In this document: piece by piece, positions 36,111-43,715 of the stretch | How the letters are laid out: every line of letters starts with the position of its first letter | Position numbering within the stretch: position 1 is the first letter of the stretch | DNA from: Methanothrix harundinacea 6Ac | GTDB taxonomy: Archaea > Halobacteriota > Methanosarcinia > Methanotrichales > Methanotrichaceae | NCBI RefSeq assembly: GCF_000235565.1 | Contig: NC_017527.1 | Coordinates: 496,001-560,000, forward strand | DNA: 64,000 nt | Direction: 5' to 3' | Position numbers and translations under genes: made by a program | The notes under the pieces: generated by a model | Told to the model about the DNA's origin: nothing | What the model saw: the letters and a program-made list of their open reading frames with translations, nothing else | Database searches by the model: none

Positions 36111-37409
36111 ATGCTCCCTTACCTAGAGATCGCAAGGGCTCTGGAGGCGGTCTCCAGAGAGGAACGGCGAGGGGCCAAGGCTGAAAGGTTGGCGGCTCTT
36201 ATCAAGCCTCTCCCCGCCGAGATGCTCCGCCCCACCGTCAGGCTCATCTCGGGCCGGCCCTGGCCCCCCTGGGAGCCCCGGGAGCTTGGGATCGGCCCCG
36301 AGACCCTGGATGCGGTCCTCGAAGAGATCTCCGGCCGGGTCCCCTCCTCCGAGGAGAGGGCGGCTGACCCCGGGGATCGGGCGGAGAGGATGGTCCGAGG
36401 CCGGTCTCAGAGGACCCTCGCGCCGTCGACGATGGACTCTCTGCACGTCTATGAATCTCTCCGCCAGATCTCGGCCCAGAGGGGACCGGGCTCCTTATCC
36501 CGGAGAAGAGCCATCCTCAAGGGCCTCCTTCTAGCCGCATCCCCCCTGGAGGCGAAGTACCTGGCCAGGGCTGTCCTGGGGAGGACGACGGCGGGGCTGG
36601 GCCCCTCGCTGATCTCGGCTGCGATAGGGAAGGCCTTCGACGTCGATTATTCCCTGGTGAAGAGGGCGTACTCCTACCTTCCGGATCTCGGGATGGTGGC
36701 CCTCAACGCCCGCCAGGGGGACATATACGATATGAGGCTCGCACCTTCTAATCCCGCGAGGATGATGTCGTTCCGACGGGTGAAGGACCCCCGGGAGTTG
36801 ATGGCGGGGGGAGGTCCGAGGGCCTACGTCGTCAGGTATGGGGGTCTGAGGGTCCAGGTCCACAAGTTCAACGACCGGGTGTACATCTATACCAGCCAGC
36901 TTCGAAATGTCACCCGGCCCCTTCGCGATCTGGCGGAGGAGGTGGCGATGGCCGGAGGAGAGTTCGTGATGGAGGGGGAGTTGATCCTGGTCCGAGGGGG
37001 AAGGATATCCCCGAGGTCGGAGACGGTGGGAAGGATCAACCTCCGGGGGAGGTCCCGGGGCGGGGCGATGCCGTCTCTCGCGGCGTCGGATCTTCTCTAC
37101 CTGAACGGCGGGGATCTCCTCCAGAGAGGCTATGAGGAGAGGAGGGGTCTCCTGGCCAAGGCTCTAAAGGGGGTGGAAGGAAGGCCCTTATCGTCCAGGA
37201 TATTCCTGGCGGAGGAGGAGGTGATTGGAGATGGCCAGAGGGCGGAGGAGTTCCTCCGACGGTCTCTGGATCGGGGGTTTGGTGGGGCATGGATCCGCGA
37301 TCTTGACGGATTGTACATCCCCGGCGAGATGAGTTCCGGGGACGCGGAGGTATCTCGGTTCCCGGCGGAAGGAAACTCCTCCTCCCAGGATCAGGAGCCC
37401 CACCGTTAA
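36111..37409 (+). CDS. ATP-dependent DNA ligase paralogue lacking the catalytic lysine
   Basis: The protein (432 residues) follows archaeal DNA ligase. It has an N-terminal DNA-binding domain (IARALEAVSREERRGAKAERL; EPRELGIGPETL; LLAASPLEAKYLARAVLG), then an adenylation-domain-like region. Motif I, normally K-x-D-G-x-R, reads RYGGLR at 242-247, so both the AMP-accepting Lys and the Asp are missing. Motif IV is SDLLYLNG (326-332). Motif V, normally with two Lys, reads GAWIRDLDGLY. It ends about 100 residues early, without the OB domain. It cannot ligate by the normal mechanism and may bind DNA or regulate. It is co-directional with the HTH gene, six bases apart. Confidence 0.85.
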   Translation: MLPYLEIARALEAVSREERRGAKAERLAALIKPLPAEMLRPTVRLISGRPWPPWEPRELGIGPETLDAVLEEISGRVPSSEERAADPGDRAERMVRGRSQRTLAPSTMDSLHVYESLRQISAQRGPGSLSRRRAILKGLLLAASPLEAKYLARAVLGRTTAGLGPSLISAAIGKAFDVDYSLVKRAYSYLPDLGMVALNARQGDIYDMRLAPSNPARMMSFRRVKDPRELMAGGGPRAYVVRYGGLRVQVHKFNDRVYIYTSQLRNVTRPLRDLAEEVAMAGGEFVMEGELILVRGGRISPRSETVGRINLRGRSRGGAMPSLAASDLLYLNGGDLLQRGYEERRGLLAKALKGVEGRPLSSRIFLAEEEVIGDGQRAEEFLRRSLDRGFGGAWIRDLDGLYIPGEMSSGDAEVSRFPAEGNSSSQDQEPHR

Positions 37410-37547
37410 ATTGCGGCCCCTCGCCGGCGGAATGCGGGGTGCGGTCGTCGTCCTTCCGGGGCGGTCCCGACCCTCCTCGCCGAAGATCTCCCCAAGTTCA
37501 AAATAGAAGTCTGCGGAAGCGTTTTCTGACGTAATACGGCCACGAAA

Positions 37548-37561
37548 GTCTTTATATGTGA
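37548..37561 (+). promoter_or_regulatory. Promoter of the fasciclin gene
   Basis: AGTCTTTATATGTG is a good TATA box about 110 bases before the start codon; an AGGAGG-like site (GGAGGAAGG, about 37659-37667) precedes the ATG. Confidence 0.55.
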
Positions 37562-37671
37562 AGAATACTCAGTTCCTTGAGAGCCGGTCAGCAGGGCGGT
37601 TCTTGTCAGAGGGGAGAATATTTAAGCTCAGTATGTGAATAAGTTTAGAGAGGTATCGGAGGAAGGATTAG

Positions 37672-39063
37672 ATGAATAGAGGATTCTTGGCGGTTTCGGC
37701 GGCGCTGCTGGTGGCCGCCATCACGTTATCGCCAGTGATGGCATATACCATCTGCAGCTCAGCAACTCCATCTTACACCATAGGATCGGGAACGCCCTAC
37801 CAGTACTCGATAGGATCAAAGGGCCTCCAGGCCTACTCGATCGGTTCCGGGAGCCCGTATCAGTACACATCGGGGTCCAGCGGCCTCCAGGCCTACTCGA
37901 TCGGTTCCGGGAGCCCGTATCAGTACACATCGGAGTCCAGCGGCCTCCAGGCCTACTCGATCGGTTCCGGGAGCCCGTATCAGTACACATCGGGGTCCAG
38001 CGGCCTCCAGGCCTACTCGATCAGTTCGGGGAGACCCTACCAGTACAGCGTAGCATCGGGAGCCCTCCAGGCCTACTCCATAGGGATGGGAGTTCCTGCG
38101 GCCAGTACCGGATCCTGTCCAATAGTGGCGCCGACCGTCGCGCCCAAAGTCGAGGTTCCGGTCGTCGCTGATACCGAGGCCGAGGATGTCGAGGTTCCGG
38201 TCGTCGCTGATACCGAGGCCGAGGATGTCGAGGTTCCGGTCGTCAATGATACCGAGGCCGAGGACGTCGAGGTTCCGGTCGTCAATGATACCGAGGCCGA
38301 GGATGTCGAGGTTCCGGTTGTCGCTGATACCGAGGCCGAGGATGTCGAGGTTCCGGTTGTCGCTGATACCGAGGCCGAGGATGTCGAGGTTCCGATCGTC
38401 GCTGATACCGAGGCCGAGGATGTCGAGGTTCCGGTCGTCGCTGATACCGAGGCTGAGGATGTCGAGGTTCCAGTTGTCAATGATACCGAGGCCGAGGATG
38501 TCGAGGTTCCGGTTGTCAATGATACTGAGGCCGAGGATGTCGAGGAGCCGGTCGTCGCTGAGACTGAGCCCGCCCTCCTGAACATCGTCGAGACGGCAGT
38601 CGGGGCTGGCAATCTGAACGACCTCGTCACCGCGGTGGAGGCGGCAGGTCTTGCAGACTTCCTTGCAGGCGAGGGGCCCTTCACGGTCTTCGCCCCCACG
38701 GATGAAGCCTTCGGACTGTTGGGTGAGATCGACCTCAACGACACCGATGCTCTGACCGAGATCCTCACCTACCACGTAGCTGATGGCGCTCTGATGGCCG
38801 CGGATGTCGTGAACATGACCTCCATTGAGACCCTCGAAGGCTCTAGCCTCACCATCGAGGTCACTGACGAGGGGGCCTTTGTCAATGGCGCCAGGATCGT
38901 CCAGACGGACGTGGTCTGCAGCAACGGAGTCGTCCACATAATAGACGCAGTCTTGATGCCACCCGCTGAGGCGGAGGTGCCTCCTGAGGAAGTTCCTCCC
39001 GTAGAAATGCCTCCGGCAGAGGTGGAGGAGCCTCCCGCGGAGGTCCCTCCCGTGGTAACTTGA
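37672..39063 (+). CDS. Secreted fasciclin-domain protein with two repeat arrays
   Basis: The protein (463 residues) has a signal peptide (1-24). Next come five 20-residue repeats (34-133; consensus AYSIGSGSPYQYTSGSSGLQ) and ten 13-residue acidic repeats (160-289; consensus VEVPVVADTEAED, with A or N at the seventh position). A FAS1 domain follows (about 302-430; LNIVETAVGAGNLNDLVTAV, GPFTVFAPTDEAFGLL, VVCSNGVVHIIDAVLMPP), then a Pro/Glu-rich tail. FAS1 domains mediate adhesion; the repeats look like stalk sequences. Repeat units are nearly identical at DNA level (60 bp and 39 bp), so the copy number probably varies between strains. There is no visible membrane anchor. Confidence 0.9.
   Translation: MNRGFLAVSAALLVAAITLSPVMAYTICSSATPSYTIGSGTPYQYSIGSKGLQAYSIGSGSPYQYTSGSSGLQAYSIGSGSPYQYTSESSGLQAYSIGSGSPYQYTSGSSGLQAYSISSGRPYQYSVASGALQAYSIGMGVPAASTGSCPIVAPTVAPKVEVPVVADTEAEDVEVPVVADTEAEDVEVPVVNDTEAEDVEVPVVNDTEAEDVEVPVVADTEAEDVEVPVVADTEAEDVEVPIVADTEAEDVEVPVVADTEAEDVEVPVVNDTEAEDVEVPVVNDTEAEDVEEPVVAETEPALLNIVETAVGAGNLNDLVTAVEAAGLADFLAGEGPFTVFAPTDEAFGLLGEIDLNDTDALTEILTYHVADGALMAADVVNMTSIETLEGSSLTIEVTDEGAFVNGARIVQTDVVCSNGVVHIIDAVLMPPAEAEVPPEEVPPVEMPPAEVEEPPAEVPPVVT
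37771..38070 (+). repeat. Five tandem 60-bp repeats inside the fasciclin gene
   Basis: Five in-frame 60-bp units encode the YSIGSGSPYQYTSGSSGLQ-type repeat. The three central units differ at only one or two bases, which indicates recent expansion; the outer units are more diverged. Confidence 0.9.
38149..38538 (+). repeat. Ten tandem 39-bp repeats inside the fasciclin gene
   Basis: Ten in-frame 39-bp units encode VEVPVV(A/N)DTEAED; an eleventh, degenerate unit follows. Ala and Asn variants occur in pairs (A A N N A A A A N N), which suggests duplication in blocks larger than one unit. Confidence 0.9.
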
Positions 39064-39089
39064 GATAGCAGAAGTAGAGTGGCGGGGCA

Positions 39090-39144
39090 GGGCTGGGAGC
39101 GACCCGAATGTCTAGCTCCCGGCCCTCTCCCGAAATCCGTTTTT
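39090..39144 (+). terminator. Hairpin plus T-run terminator of the fasciclin gene
   Basis: An 11-bp stem (GGGCTGGGAGC, 39090-39100, with GCTCCCGGCCC, 39115-39125; one G-T pair) is followed by CCGTTTTTG. It lies 27 bases after the stop codon. Confidence 0.65.
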
Positions 39145-39279
39145 GATTTAATTTTCGTAGGACAATCCTATCCGACTCAGCCGGTCGAAGCCCGTGCCGG
39201 CGATGCCTCCCGCCCGGAGGGCCGGAGGGTAATGCCGCCTGAGGGAATGCGGCGGAGAAGGGACCGATACCGTGGATGA

Positions 39280-39364
39280 CCGGGCGGCGAGAACCCGTAG
39301 GCCTGGCTCCCTCCAGTCGATCTCAGAGCGTCGGGATGTAGGTGGGTTCCGTCCAGAGAAGATG
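39280..39364 (+). repeat. Left copy of an imperfect 85-bp direct repeat
   Basis: This segment matches 39907-39990 in order: CGGGCGGCG, then GGCTGGCTCC versus GGCTAGCTCC, then TCAGAGCG, then GTAGGTGG, then GATG. It lies just beyond the 3' end of the RelE-like gene. No protein-coding signal was recognised in it. The rest of 39145-39279 holds nothing recognisable. Confidence 0.6.
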
Positions 39365-39370
39365 CCGAAT

Positions 39371-39664
39371 TCAGAGCCGCCCGTACATCTTGTGCGCCTT
39401 CTCAATGGTGGTGATGGCAAGGATCGAAACGACCTTCTCGTCTTCATATATCCGATAGAAGACGGTATAGGACCTTCCCACATGGAGGCGATATAGCTTC
39501 TTATGGCCAGCGAGATGGAGCGCCTTCCGGTCGCCCCTTTCGCCTCCAGGGAAGGGATCGTCGGAGAGAGCCAGACACCGATCTGCTACAAGCCGCCTGC
39601 TCTTCTCAGGCAGCGATCGGAGGAACTCAAGGGCCTTCTCTTCGATCAGCAGCTGGTAGGTCAA
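39371..39664 (-). CDS. RelE/ParE-type toxin
   Basis: This 97-residue protein has the RelE/ParE fold pattern: YQLLIEEKALEFLRSLPEKSRRLV, KALHLAGHKKLYRLHVGRSYTVFYRI and KVVSILAITTIEKAHKMYGRL. RelE members cleave mRNA in the ribosome, while ParE members act on gyrase; the basic residues (Lys, Arg, His) in the strand LHVGRSYTVFYRI favour the RelE type. It overlaps the antitoxin gene by four bases (ATGA), the classic arrangement. Confidence 0.87.
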   Translation of the reverse strand: MTYQLLIEEKALEFLRSLPEKSRRLVADRCLALSDDPFPGGERGDRKALHLAGHKKLYRLHVGRSYTVFYRIYEDEKVVSILAITTIEKAHKMYGRL

Positions 39665-39852
39665 AATCGAAGCTCCACGAAGTTCCCCTCCCTCTCGATC
39701 CTCTCCATATCCAGGAAGAGCCGCCGCTTCTTCTCGTGCTCGATCATCTCCGCCAGAAGGCCCGCGAAGGTCTCTCCCGGCCTCTTGAGGTCTGATAGAT
39801 CCTCCCAGACCTCCCTGGTCACCGGTATCCTCTTATCGGCCGCTTCGCCCAT
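39661..39852 (-). CDS. Antitoxin of the RelE-like toxin
   Basis: This 63-residue protein has an N-terminal ribbon-like segment (KRIPVTREVWEDLSDLKRPGETFAGLL) and a helical toxin-binding tail (EKKRRLFLDMERIEREGNFVEL). It is of the short archaeal antitoxin type with a VapB-like N terminus. It is translated first and overlaps the toxin gene, so both are coupled; it probably represses its own promoter. Confidence 0.83.
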   Translation of the reverse strand: MGEAADKRIPVTREVWEDLSDLKRPGETFAGLLAEMIEHEKKRRLFLDMERIEREGNFVELRF

Positions 39853-39906
39853 GTAAATGCTGTAAGGGCTGTAAGGGCTTATAGGTTGTGGGTAGAGGGC
39901 GAGCGG

Positions 39907-39990
39907 CCGGGGCGGCGCGAAATTCCGGAGGCTAGCTCCATCCGGGCGATTTCAGAGCGCCACGAAGTAGGTGGATTCTAGAAAATGATG
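39907..39990 (+). repeat. Right copy of the imperfect direct repeat
   Basis: This is the partner of 39280-39364, on the same strand, located between the promoter side of the RelBE-like unit and the UPF0175 gene. The two copies bracket the toxin-antitoxin pair and lie about 630 bp apart, start to start. Identity by eye is around 70-75% with a few gaps. Confidence 0.6.
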
Positions 39991-39995
39991 GGTCT

Positions 39996-40247
39996 TTAAG
40001 GAGTGGCGTTCTCCAGGTCTCGCAGCTCGGCTTCGAGGGGAAACGCCTTGTAGCGTTCGAGGGTCAGCAGAAACTCGAATCGCGGCATACCGGCAAGCTC
40101 CGCGGCTCGTCCTGAGGAGAGCCGACCTAGCTCATAGAGCTTGACTGAGGCCAAAATCCGCAGCTCGCGCCCGAAGGCCTTCTCGTCGGTCTTCTCGGAT
40201 AAGAGCACCTTTTCGGGCACGTCGATCGTAATTCTTCGAGCGGCCAT
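39996..40247 (-). CDS. UPF0175 family antitoxin-like protein (orphan)
   Basis: This 83-residue protein matches UPF0175: an N-terminal strand ITIDVPEKVLL, a helix ELRILASVKLYELGRLSSGRAAELAGMPRFEFLLTLERY (an HTH typical of these antitoxins) and an acidic tail. Such proteins usually pair with a PIN-domain (DUF3368) toxin downstream. Here the downstream 140 bases contain no toxin, so it appears to be an orphan. An AT-rich promoter lies upstream (40250-40300). Confidence 0.78.
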   Translation of the reverse strand: MAARRITIDVPEKVLLSEKTDEKAFGRELRILASVKLYELGRLSSGRAAELAGMPRFEFLLTLERYKAFPLEAELRDLENATP

Positions 40248-40535
40248 ATTTCACCATAATACGATTATTTTCATGGCATAACTTATTTTTCATACGATGA
40301 TTCTTATCGGATTTCAGCCGGGCGAGGCTCGTGGGGGCGGAGCCGTCCAGCCGGAGGGAGCGCAAGGTTCGCACCGCCTGGGCGAAGGCGGACGGCATCG
40401 AGCGGCTCGTGGTCGTGCAGGATGTATCTCACGTCTCCGGTTGCCTGCAGTCAAAGACGATGAAATGATAATGGATTACTTTGGCCCACTTTCTAGATAT
40501 TTATATATTAAATATAGAATCGTCTGCCTTAGGCA

Positions 40536-41639
40536 TCATTTTCGTCTTTTTAAATAACTCAATAGTGCTTCTTGCAAAAACTTCTCAGCTTCTCTTAGGG
40601 CGTCCCAATCATCTGAAAGTTGATGTACATTTTTTCCACGCAGTTTTGAAGCTTTACTCACCTTCGAGTATGCACTTTCTTCACTGATATTCATTATACG
40701 AGCCATATTTTCGGCCATGATCCTGTTCCGACCCTTAAGGAATACTCGACCTGGATCGGAAATCGCATTTTTGAGCTTATCTAGACGATCAGGATCATTT
40801 TTGAGACTTTCAACATTCTTAGCTGATTCGAGAATTTGATTAATCTCATCCTTTGTGAGAAGAGGCTCAGACTTACTGCGAAACACGTGTTCAGTAGCTG
40901 CCCAAAGCATCGAAAGTCGGCTTGGCATGCAGTTTTCTAGGTAAGATTGGTTTAGGCCTCGGGCGGCTAGCCTTTCTTTATCAAACGAAAGAATTGCCTC
41001 GATATTATTAATTTCTTCTGGCGTTACTGGACGAAGCATTTCTTCCCGCATTCCAGCAAAGCAATATAATCCAATTCGAGGTCTAAATGTGCAGCTAAAT
41101 TGTTTAATATAAAAACCAACATTTTGTATTATTGCAAGGCAATCCAATAAAAGTAGTAACTTTTCTCGAACCAATTCCCCATATTCCCTATCAGTTTGGT
41201 CCAGCTTAATGAAAACGTTAAATGCTCCAACAGCGTCTCCCAACTTAAACTCCCAACCCCAAAGACCATCCAAGCTCTCAACTAAACGATCTAAGTGGGA
41301 AACCCCTCCATAAGTGGATCTACCACCTAGAGCGAGACATTGTGCACGAATAGCCATACCAATTGGCTCATTTTGATATTCGATCCGCTTGTTTATTCGA
41401 TTGAGTATAGCCTGATCTGAAGTAAGTACTTCTACTTGGTGCCCTGTGGGTATATGGCTCAAGACTACTACGTTTTTATTTCTGTTTGATGGATGAAGTG
41501 CTTCTTGTAAAGATAGTTCAGTCTTAAAGAATGAAATGAATCCATGGATTTCCTGTGGGGTATGATTCAGTATAGGATAGGACGTCACAACCCGATAACC
41601 GTCCTCAAAAAGTTTCTCTAATTCTTCCAGGCTAACCAA
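40536..41639 (-). CDS. AT-rich foreign gene with a C-terminal HEPN-like motif
   Basis: I do not recognise the whole 367-residue protein. Its coding sequence is clearly more AT-rich than all neighbours, with many AAT, ATT and TTA codons, which points to transfer. Residues about 1-230 form a mixed alpha/beta region (YRVVTSYPILNHTPQEIHGF; CTFRPRIGLYCFAGMREEM). The C-terminal 130 residues are helical and end with LRGKNVHQLSDDWDALREAE, a R-x4-H motif (Arg334, His339) as in HEPN ribonucleases of the ApeA type. That suggests a defence or toxin RNase. The start is TTG at 41639, with GAGGG upstream. It sits 30 bases downstream of apgM. Confidence 0.6.
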   Translation of the reverse strand: MVSLEELEKLFEDGYRVVTSYPILNHTPQEIHGFISFFKTELSLQEALHPSNRNKNVVVLSHIPTGHQVEVLTSDQAILNRINKRIEYQNEPIGMAIRAQCLALGGRSTYGGVSHLDRLVESLDGLWGWEFKLGDAVGAFNVFIKLDQTDREYGELVREKLLLLLDCLAIIQNVGFYIKQFSCTFRPRIGLYCFAGMREEMLRPVTPEEINNIEAILSFDKERLAARGLNQSYLENCMPSRLSMLWAATEHVFRSKSEPLLTKDEINQILESAKNVESLKNDPDRLDKLKNAISDPGRVFLKGRNRIMAENMARIMNISEESAYSKVSKASKLRGKNVHQLSDDWDALREAEKFLQEALLSYLKRRK

Positions 41640-41669
41640 GGTGCAACCCTCTTAAGAAGCTACAATCTA

Positions 41670-42887
41670 TTATGAGCTGCCAGCGGATCCTATTCCTGCC
41701 CTCTCCACCATCATCCCCATCAGCCGCCACCCGTCGATCGTGCCGCACCCGCCCCGGGCCCCCTCCCGCTCGGAAAACGCCTCCATCCCGTCGGCCTCGA
41801 TCCCCGAGCCGATCATGGCGAAGGGGACGGGCTCGGCGGTGTGGGTCCGAAGGGCGATGGGGGTGGGGTGGTCGGGCAGGACGGCGACGCGCCACTGGTG
41901 CCCCGATCGTTCGAGGCCGGCGAGGACGAGGCCGACGACCCGCTCGTCGAAGCGCTGGATCGCCTCGATCTTCTCTTCGAGCTTGCCATCGTGGCTCATC
42001 TCGTCGGGGGCCTCGACATGGAGGTAGACGAAGTCCACCCGGTCGAGGGCCTCGAGGCAGGCGGCGACCTTCCCCTCGTAGTTGGTGTCGAGGACGCCGG
42101 TGGCTCCGGGGACGTTGATTACCTCGAGGCCCGCGTAGACCCCCATCCCCTTGAGGAGGTCGACGGCGGAGATGACGGCGCCCTCTACGCCCCACAGCTC
42201 GCGGAACTTCGGCATGGAGGGGGCCTTCCCCTGCCCCCAGAGCCAGATCATGTTGGCGGTCCGCTTTCCCTCTCGCGCGCGGCGGAGGTTGACCGGGTGT
42301 TCAGCGAGGATCGGGACCGACGCCAGCATCATCTCGCGCAAGGCGGCTGCTCCCTCTCCCTTCGGCAGGTATCCATCGATCGGCTGGCCGGAGATGTCGT
42401 GGGGCGGGGTGCAGACCGCCTGGAGGCCTTCGTCGCCGCCCCGGACGAGGAGGTTTCGGTAGCTTACGCCAGGATAGAGCCTCGCTTTTGGATCGCTCTT
42501 CTGGAGGGCGGCGATCAGCTCGCGCCCCTCCTCCGAGGAGATGTGGCCCGCGCTGTAGTCGACCATGACCCCACGATCGAGGTCGACGTTGACCAGGTTG
42601 CACCGGAAGGCGACATCTTCTGGACCGAGAGAGACGCCCATCGCCGCCGCTTCCAGGGGGGCTCGGCCGGTGTAGTACCTCCTCGGGTCGTAGCCCATCA
42701 CCGAGAGGTTTGCGACGTCGCTTCCCGGCGGCATCCGCGGCGGGACGTTTCTAGCAAGGCCGCCTCGCCCTTCTCGGGCTATCCTGTCCATATTGGGGGT
42801 CTCTGCCGCCTCCAGAGGCGTCTTTCCCTCCAGCGCCTCGATGGGATGGTCCGCCATCCCGTCTCCCAGCAATATAACAAGCTTCAT
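41670..42887 (-). CDS. apgM: Cofactor-independent phosphoglycerate mutase, archaeal type
   Basis: ApgM (405 residues) interconverts 3- and 2-phosphoglycerate in gluconeogenesis/glycolysis using two metal ions. The N terminus KLVILLGDGMADHPIEALEG, the catalytic-Ser segment PPGSDVANLSVMGYDPRRYYTGRAPLEA, and the metal-binding HVEAPDEMSHDG and AVLPDHPTP segments are diagnostic of the archaeal alkaline-phosphatase-like family. The length is normal. It is a single gene upstream of the AT-rich insertion. Confidence 0.95.
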   Translation of the reverse strand: MKLVILLGDGMADHPIEALEGKTPLEAAETPNMDRIAREGRGGLARNVPPRMPPGSDVANLSVMGYDPRRYYTGRAPLEAAAMGVSLGPEDVAFRCNLVNVDLDRGVMVDYSAGHISSEEGRELIAALQKSDPKARLYPGVSYRNLLVRGGDEGLQAVCTPPHDISGQPIDGYLPKGEGAAALREMMLASVPILAEHPVNLRRAREGKRTANMIWLWGQGKAPSMPKFRELWGVEGAVISAVDLLKGMGVYAGLEVINVPGATGVLDTNYEGKVAACLEALDRVDFVYLHVEAPDEMSHDGKLEEKIEAIQRFDERVVGLVLAGLERSGHQWRVAVLPDHPTPIALRTHTAEPVPFAMIGSGIEADGMEAFSEREGARGGCGTIDGWRLMGMMVERAGIGSAGSS

Positions 42888-42959
42888 CCTGCTCTCCCAA
42901 ATTCTCCGGCCCTCTGAGCCTCTCGCCTAGCGCGTCTCCCGTCCTTGGACTATAGCGTT

Positions 42960-43715
42960 CTATTCAGGCGCAGCCTCTCGCCCTGCCACTTCATAACGGA
43001 GCCATACGAAGCCGCCCCTCACCCTCTCCATATGGGTCAACCTGAGATGGACGAACTCACCGCCGGATTCTATCTCACCTTCTTCGAAGAGGCTCGTCCC
43101 TCTCCGCCCCCCCACCAGGGTGGGGCTGATGAGGACGCTCACTTCGTCGACCAGGCCCGCCCGGAGGAGGACGCCATTCAGCCTTCCTCCACAGTCCGTC
43201 CGCACCGACCTCGCGCCGTACCGGGCCTTCAGCTCTTCGAGGGCCTGCCGGAGGTCGACATGATCTTCGCCGACTATGAAGTATTCCAGGTGCCTCTTTC
43301 CCAGATAATCCAGGTAGGATGGTGGCGTCGCCTTTGAGCAGAGGACCACAATCTTCCGCCACCACGGCTCCTGCTGTAGGAGCCTCCAGTTGTGGATCCG
43401 CCCCCGGCTGTCGGGGACGACGAGCAGCGGCCGAGGCTCATAGATCAGGCCTTCCGTCCCCGGAGGCGGCTCCTTCCGGGGTGGAGGGGGCTCCTCCTTC
43501 GCCATCTCTTCCTCCTCGTGCCCTCCCAGAACGAAGATAGTCTCGCTCCCCGCGAGGATGGCGTCAGCCTTCCAGTGGTACGATAGCTCGTAGTAGAGGA
43601 GCATCGCCTCCGGCGAGTCTGCGACCCTGTCCACCCGGCCATCAAGGCTCGCGAGGTTGTATATCGTGACCCTCGGCAGCGTCGCAGCTTTCACCCTCTG
43701 AAACCCTCCCCTCAT
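42960..43715 (-). CDS. RibD C-terminal/DHFR-fold reductase
   Basis: The protein (251 residues from the ATG) has the fold of pyrimidine reductases of riboflavin/F420 precursor synthesis: VTIYNLASLDGRVD, then ADAILAGSETIF, a Pro-rich insertion (EEPPPPRKEPPPG, about 91-103), RPLLVVPDSRGRIHNW, VRTDCGGRLNGVLLRAGLVDEV and LISPTLVGG. It is likely NADPH-dependent; the exact substrate is uncertain. It overlaps the McrC gene by four bases (ATGA). A GTG at 43694, with GGGAGG eight bases ahead, is an alternative start. Confidence 0.8.
   Translation of the reverse strand: MRGGFQRVKAATLPRVTIYNLASLDGRVDRVADSPEAMLLYYELSYHWKADAILAGSETIFVLGGHEEEEMAKEEPPPPRKEPPPGTEGLIYEPRPLLVVPDSRGRIHNWRLLQQEPWWRKIVVLCSKATPPSYLDYLGKRHLEYFIVGEDHVDLRQALEELKARYGARSVRTDCGGRLNGVLLRAGLVDEVSVLISPTLVGGRRGTSLFEEGEIESGGEFVHLRLTHMERVRGGFVWLRYEVAGREAAPE

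Noticed and set aside
37771-38538. Regular repeats suggesting a CRISPR array
   Set aside because: The units are tandem and directly adjacent without unique spacers, stay in frame and encode regular peptide repeats of a secreted protein.
38073-38937. Minus-strand repeat-containing frames opposite the fasciclin gene
   Set aside because: They stay open only because the 39-bp unit is a multiple of three on both strands; there is no start signal or signal peptide.
40312-40470. Possible gene remnant reading RERKVRTAWAKADGIERLVVV
   Set aside because: The peptide looks protein-like, but it is short, has no start and ends quickly; I cannot tie it to a family, so it is not called as a pseudogene.
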